Shown here: positions 5,491-7,990 of the stretch, one piece after another
How positions within the stretch are numbered: position 1 is the stretch's first letter
Layout: each line of letters begins with the position of its first letter
From: Alphaproteobacteria bacterium
Lineage (GTDB): Bacteria; Pseudomonadota; Alphaproteobacteria; Rhizobiales; Xanthobacteraceae
Direction of reading: 5' to 3'
DNA: 7,990 nucleotides
NCBI GenBank assembly: GCA_005884855.1
Contig: VAZS01000038.1
Location: 1 to 7,990 of the forward strand
The notes under the pieces: generated by a model
The model's input: only the letters and a program-made list of their open reading frames with translations
Told to the model about the DNA's origin: nothing
Databases searched by the model: none
Made by a program: the position numbers and the translations under genes

Positions 5491-6440
5491 TTGCGAACGG
5501 CTCCGAAGGTGATGCCGCGCAGGAGATGCTTGCGCAGAAGCACAGTGAATACGACGATCGGTACGAGAAACAACGTTGTGCCGGCAGCAACCGCAGGCCA
5601 ATCCTGCCCGCCCTCGCCTATGATGATCGGGATGAATGGCGGTGCCGTCTGCGCGTTGCCGGACGTCAGAAGCACGGCGAATGCGTATTCATTCCAGGCG
5701 AAGATCAGGCAGAAGATCGCCGTTGCGGCGATTCCAGTCGTCGCTTGCGGCAACACCACCCTCACGAACGCCTGGAACCGGGTGTAGCCATCGATCATCG
5801 CCGCTTCCTCATATTCCCGCGGAATTTCGTCGATGAAGCCTTTCAGCAGCCAGACGGCGAGTGAGACGTTAACGGAGGTGTAGAGGAGAATCATTCCGAG
5901 CCGCGTATCCGACAAGCCGATAACGCGGTACATCAGGTAGATCGGGATCGCGACAGCGATAGGTGGCATCATTCTGGTCGAGAGGATGAAGAAAAGCAGA
6001 TCCTCCTTCAGCGGCACGCGGAAGCGCGAGAAGCCGTAGGCTGACAGGGTGCCGAGAGCGACTGCAAGCACGGTCGAGCCGAACGCGATGATCAGCGAAT
6101 TGATGAAGCGCGGCACGTAGTTCGACGGCCCCGCGACAACCATGTTGCGCTCGCGAGCGATGCCGTCGCAAAGGCCCTGCGGCGGTCCCAGCGTTTGAAT
6201 GAACTCCGGCGTCTGCCGCGAGCGGGTGGTGACAAGGTTGCAATAGCCTTCGAGCGAGGGCTGGAACACGAGCTTGGGCGGATAGGAGATTGCATCGTCC
6301 GGCGACTTGAACGACGTAAGCACGATCCAGATCAGCGGAATCATAGTGACCACCGCATAAAGCATGACAAGCGAGCCCGCAAATCGCCTCGTGCCAGCAG
6401 TTGGTTCGACGATGGAATGGGCGGCGTTGGCGATGCTCAT
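5487..6440 (-). CDS. ABC sugar/polyol permease, MalG type
   Basis: A 317-residue inner-membrane subunit. It has a membrane segment at about 21-43, then an extended periplasmic loop at about 50-108. Further segments lie at about 110-137, 147-172, 182-200, 236-260 and 283-302. The cytoplasmic EAA loop that docks to the ATPase is YEEAAMIDGYTRFQAFVRVV followed by LP (about 210-231) and keeps the canonical glycine. It pairs with permease 1 to form the translocation pore. Both ends overlap neighbours by an ATGA (with permease 1 upstream, with the 70-residue protein downstream). The loop after the first helix is longer than in E. coli MalG. Substrate cannot be told from sequence; the kinase genes suggest a short polyol or ketose. 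Confidence 0.95.
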   Translation of the reverse strand: MSIANAAHSIVEPTAGTRRFAGSLVMLYAVVTMIPLIWIVLTSFKSPDDAISYPPKLVFQPSLEGYCNLVTTRSRQTPEFIQTLGPPQGLCDGIARERNMVVAGPSNYVPRFINSLIIAFGSTVLAVALGTLSAYGFSRFRVPLKEDLLFFILSTRMMPPIAVAIPIYLMYRVIGLSDTRLGMILLYTSVNVSLAVWLLKGFIDEIPREYEEAAMIDGYTRFQAFVRVVLPQATTGIAATAIFCLIFAWNEYAFAVLLTSGNAQTAPPFIPIIIGEGGQDWPAVAAGTTLFLVPIVVFTVLLRKHLLRGITFGAVRK

Positions 6441-7396
6441 CGGCTTTTTACCCGGTTCAGTGCCTTCACATAAATGTTGGCCAGCCCGAATACCGTCACG
6501 AACAGGATTATCGCGAATGCTGAAGAGTAACCGGTCCGCCAGCTCTCAAAAGCTGCACGCTTAAGCGTGATCGAAGCGACCTCGGTGGTGGAGCCGGGGC
6601 CGCCGCCGGTAAGCAGGTTGACCATGTCGAACATCTTGAAGTTCTCGATGCCACGAAAAAGCACAGCGAGCATGATGAACGGCAGGGCCATCGGAAGCGT
6701 GATCGACCAGAACTGCCGCCATTTCGATGCGCGGTCGACCTCCGCCGCTTCGTAGATGAAATCCGGAATCGAACGCAGGCCGGCGATGCAGATCAGCATC
6801 ACATAGGGCGTCCACATCCAGACATCGACGATGACTATGGCCCACGGACTGAGTGTCACGTCGCCCAGCATCTGAAACGACGAAGCTCCGCTGCCGGTAA
6901 AAAATGCAAGGACGTAATTGAAGAGACCGATCTGCGGCTGATAGAGGAAAGTCCAGAAATTGCCGACGACTGCGGGTGACAACATCATCGGAAGCAGGAT
7001 GATCGTGGTCCACACGCCATGGCCGCGGAACTTTTTGTCGATCAGAAAGGCGAGACCGAATCCAAGCACGGTCTCAATGAGAACGGTCCAGATGACGAAA
7101 TGTGCTGTCACCTGCATCGCGGCCCAGATGTCCGGATCGGTCAGGATGGTCTGGTACCAATCAATCCCCAGCCACCGCATCGGTACATTCGGCCGGTTGG
7201 CGCGGTAGTTGGTGAACGACAAATAAATCGTCCAAATCAGCGGAAAAATGTTGATCGCCAGCAGCAGCACGATCGTAGGCGTGATGAAGAGCCAGGCGAG
7301 CGCCTTGTCGGACAGACCGCGTATCCGATGCACCCGAGCTGGCTGCACCAGCGCGGCGCGATATGCGATCTGCGATGAGGCACTCAAGTCATTCAT
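6437..7396 (-). CDS. ABC sugar/polyol permease, MalF/UgpA type
   Basis: A 319-residue inner-membrane subunit with about six helices (about 33-62, 96-120, 127-155, 186-206, 236-252, 291-312). The ATPase-docking EAA loop reads YEAAEVDRASKWRQFWSITL then P at about 215-235. The usual glycine of the loop is arginine (VDRAS instead of xDGAS). GGGPGSTTEV in the last third is typical of the family. The ATG at 7396 is chosen over an upstream in-frame start at 7474: it has GAGGAG 11 bases before it, gives a normal short N-terminus, and leaves the 95-base gap after the binding protein, with its hairpin, noncoding. It overlaps permease 2 in an ATGA. Confidence 0.94.
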   Translation of the reverse strand: MNDLSASSQIAYRAALVQPARVHRIRGLSDKALAWLFITPTIVLLLAINIFPLIWTIYLSFTNYRANRPNVPMRWLGIDWYQTILTDPDIWAAMQVTAHFVIWTVLIETVLGFGLAFLIDKKFRGHGVWTTIILLPMMLSPAVVGNFWTFLYQPQIGLFNYVLAFFTGSGASSFQMLGDVTLSPWAIVIVDVWMWTPYVMLICIAGLRSIPDFIYEAAEVDRASKWRQFWSITLPMALPFIMLAVLFRGIENFKMFDMVNLLTGGGPGSTTEVASITLKRAAFESWRTGYSSAFAIILFVTVFGLANIYVKALNRVKSR

Positions 7397-7407
7397 GGCG
7401 CTCGCGG

Positions 7408-7413
7408 CTCCTC
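7408..7413 (-). promoter_or_regulatory. Ribosome binding site that decides the permease 1 start
   Basis: GAGGAG on the minus strand, 11 bases upstream of the ATG at 7396. It supports that start rather than the upstream in-frame codon at 7474, which lies inside the hairpin. Confidence 0.55.
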
Positions 7414-7452
7414 GCAAAGGTGAGGTCGACGGTTGCAAGATTGGAAGCACAT

Positions 7453-7484
7453 CGCCCGGAGCGCTGACGAACACGCTCCGGGCG
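7453..7484 (-). promoter_or_regulatory. Perfect 11-bp stem-loop after the binding-protein gene
   Basis: The arms at 7453-7463 and 7474-7484 (CGCCCGGAGCG and CGCTCCGGGCG) are exact reverse complements around a 10-base loop. The structure lies 8 bases past the binding-protein stop codon. No T-run follows it on the minus strand, so it is unlikely to be a full intrinsic terminator. From the known behaviour of similar hairpins after malE-like genes, it probably blocks 3' decay of the binding-protein transcript or partly attenuates read-through into the permeases. Confidence 0.75.
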
Positions 7485-7491
7485 CTTGTCG

Positions 7492-7990
7492 TTAGAACTT
7501 CTTGCCTTCCTCCTTGAAGATGGCTTTCCAGTCCTTCACCAAACCGTCAAGCGCTTCCTTTGCTGTGCCGCGATCCGCCACCACAAAGTCATGCACGCGC
7601 TTTTGCTCGGCCTGCAGAAGCTGCGCATAGGAGGGCTCGGCCCAGAAATCGACGACCATGCCCATGGATTGCAGGAACTCCTTGGCGAATGGCGCGCTGC
7701 CCGGGAAGCTCGGATCGTTCAATACGACCTTGGCGCAGGAATAACCGCCAAGCGACCACCATTTTTTCTGTACATCGCCGCCGGAAAACCACTTGATGTA
7801 TTGCAGCGCCTCACCCTGGTTCTTCGAATAAGACACGACGGAGATGCCTTGCCCGCCGAGCTGCGTCGCCTGCGCCGTCGCTGCAGGATTGACGAAGAAA
7901 CCGATCTTCTCGCCGCCAACATTCGGGTCCTTATAGAGACCCGGGAAGAAGGCGAAGAAGTTCATCTGCAAAGCGACCTGACCCGATTTG
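7492..7990 (-). CDS. ABC sugar/polyol substrate-binding protein (C-terminal part)
   Basis: The gene is open at the right edge; 165 codons of its 3' end are visible, ending IFKEEGKKF and a TAA at 7492. Features of the extracellular solute-binding family 1 are seen. These include FFAFFPGLYKDP, then GFFVNPAA, LGGQGISVVSYSKNQGEALQ (hinge/ligand-side strand), and the helical C-terminus with YIKWFSGGDVQKKWW and the lysine-rich tail. It captures the substrate in the periplasm and delivers it to the two permeases encoded just downstream. Signal peptide and N-lobe are outside the window. The frame continues without a stop to the edge (KSGQVALQMNF), so no start in this window is real. Confidence 0.93.
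   Translation of the reverse strand, partial: KSGQVALQMNFFAFFPGLYKDPNVGGEKIGFFVNPAATAQATQLGGQGISVVSYSKNQGEALQYIKWFSGGDVQKKWWSLGGYSCAKVVLNDPSFPGSAPFAKEFLQSMGMVVDFWAEPSYAQLLQAEQKRVHDFVVADRGTAKEALDGLVKDWKAIFKEEGKKF

Noticed and set aside
7397..7474. N-terminal extension of permease 1 by 26 residues
   Set aside because: The extra residues do not resemble the family, the start codon falls within the hairpin arm, and the ATG at 7396 has a GAGGAG upstream.
7453..7484. Hairpin as an intrinsic terminator ending the transcript after the binding protein
   Set aside because: No T-tract follows on the minus strand, and the permease genes downstream have no evident promoter of their own. Stabiliser or attenuator is preferred.

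Overview
All the genes I can support lie on the minus strand and form one tightly packed run from base 7990 down to base 1. The layout looks like a single operon of a GC-rich alphaproteobacterium, probably of the Rhizobiales type. That placement is inferred from GC-rich codon use, the UgpC/MalK-style ABC genes, and the split DhaM-type phosphorelay; no rRNA or other phylogenetic marker is present.

In transcription order the run holds two modules. The first is an ABC importer of the carbohydrate/polyol class. It comprises a substrate-binding protein (C-terminal part, 7990-7492), two MalF/MalG-type permeases (7396-6437 and 6440-5487), a 70-residue two-helix membrane protein (5490-5278) and two paralogous ATPases (5271-4357 and 4364-3579). 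The second is a PEP-dependent dihydroxyacetone-kinase module: DhaL (3478-2864), a DhaM-type EIIA protein (2867-2466), HPr (2473-2159), Enzyme I (2154-556), a small putative helix-turn-helix protein (559-134) and the first 29 codons of DhaK (88-1). The expected logic is that the importer brings in a small polyol or ketose. Phosphate then passes from PEP through EI, HPr and the EIIA protein to the DhaL-bound nucleotide, and DhaK-DhaL phosphorylates the substrate (dihydroxyacetone or a related short ketose). No dehydrogenase is visible in the window.

The main oddity is that both ATPases are damaged relative to their family, in different places. The first lacks about 61 residues in frame, which removes Walker B, the D-loop and the switch histidine; its signature also reads LAGGD. 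The second keeps a complete nucleotide-binding domain but loses about 60 residues after YENP and changes frame. The old frame, encoding a recognisable TOBE end, survives to 3475, where it overlaps the dhaL start. Either this importer is decaying or specialised, or the sequence has two deletion errors of about 180-190 bases; reads would decide.

Five junctions use an ATGA stop/start overlap, which suggests translational coupling. A perfect 11-bp hairpin lies between the binding-protein gene and the first permease and probably sets a high binding-protein to permease ratio. No promoter, tRNA, rRNA, CRISPR or mobile element was seen. The largest gap between genes is the 95 bases at 7397-7491.
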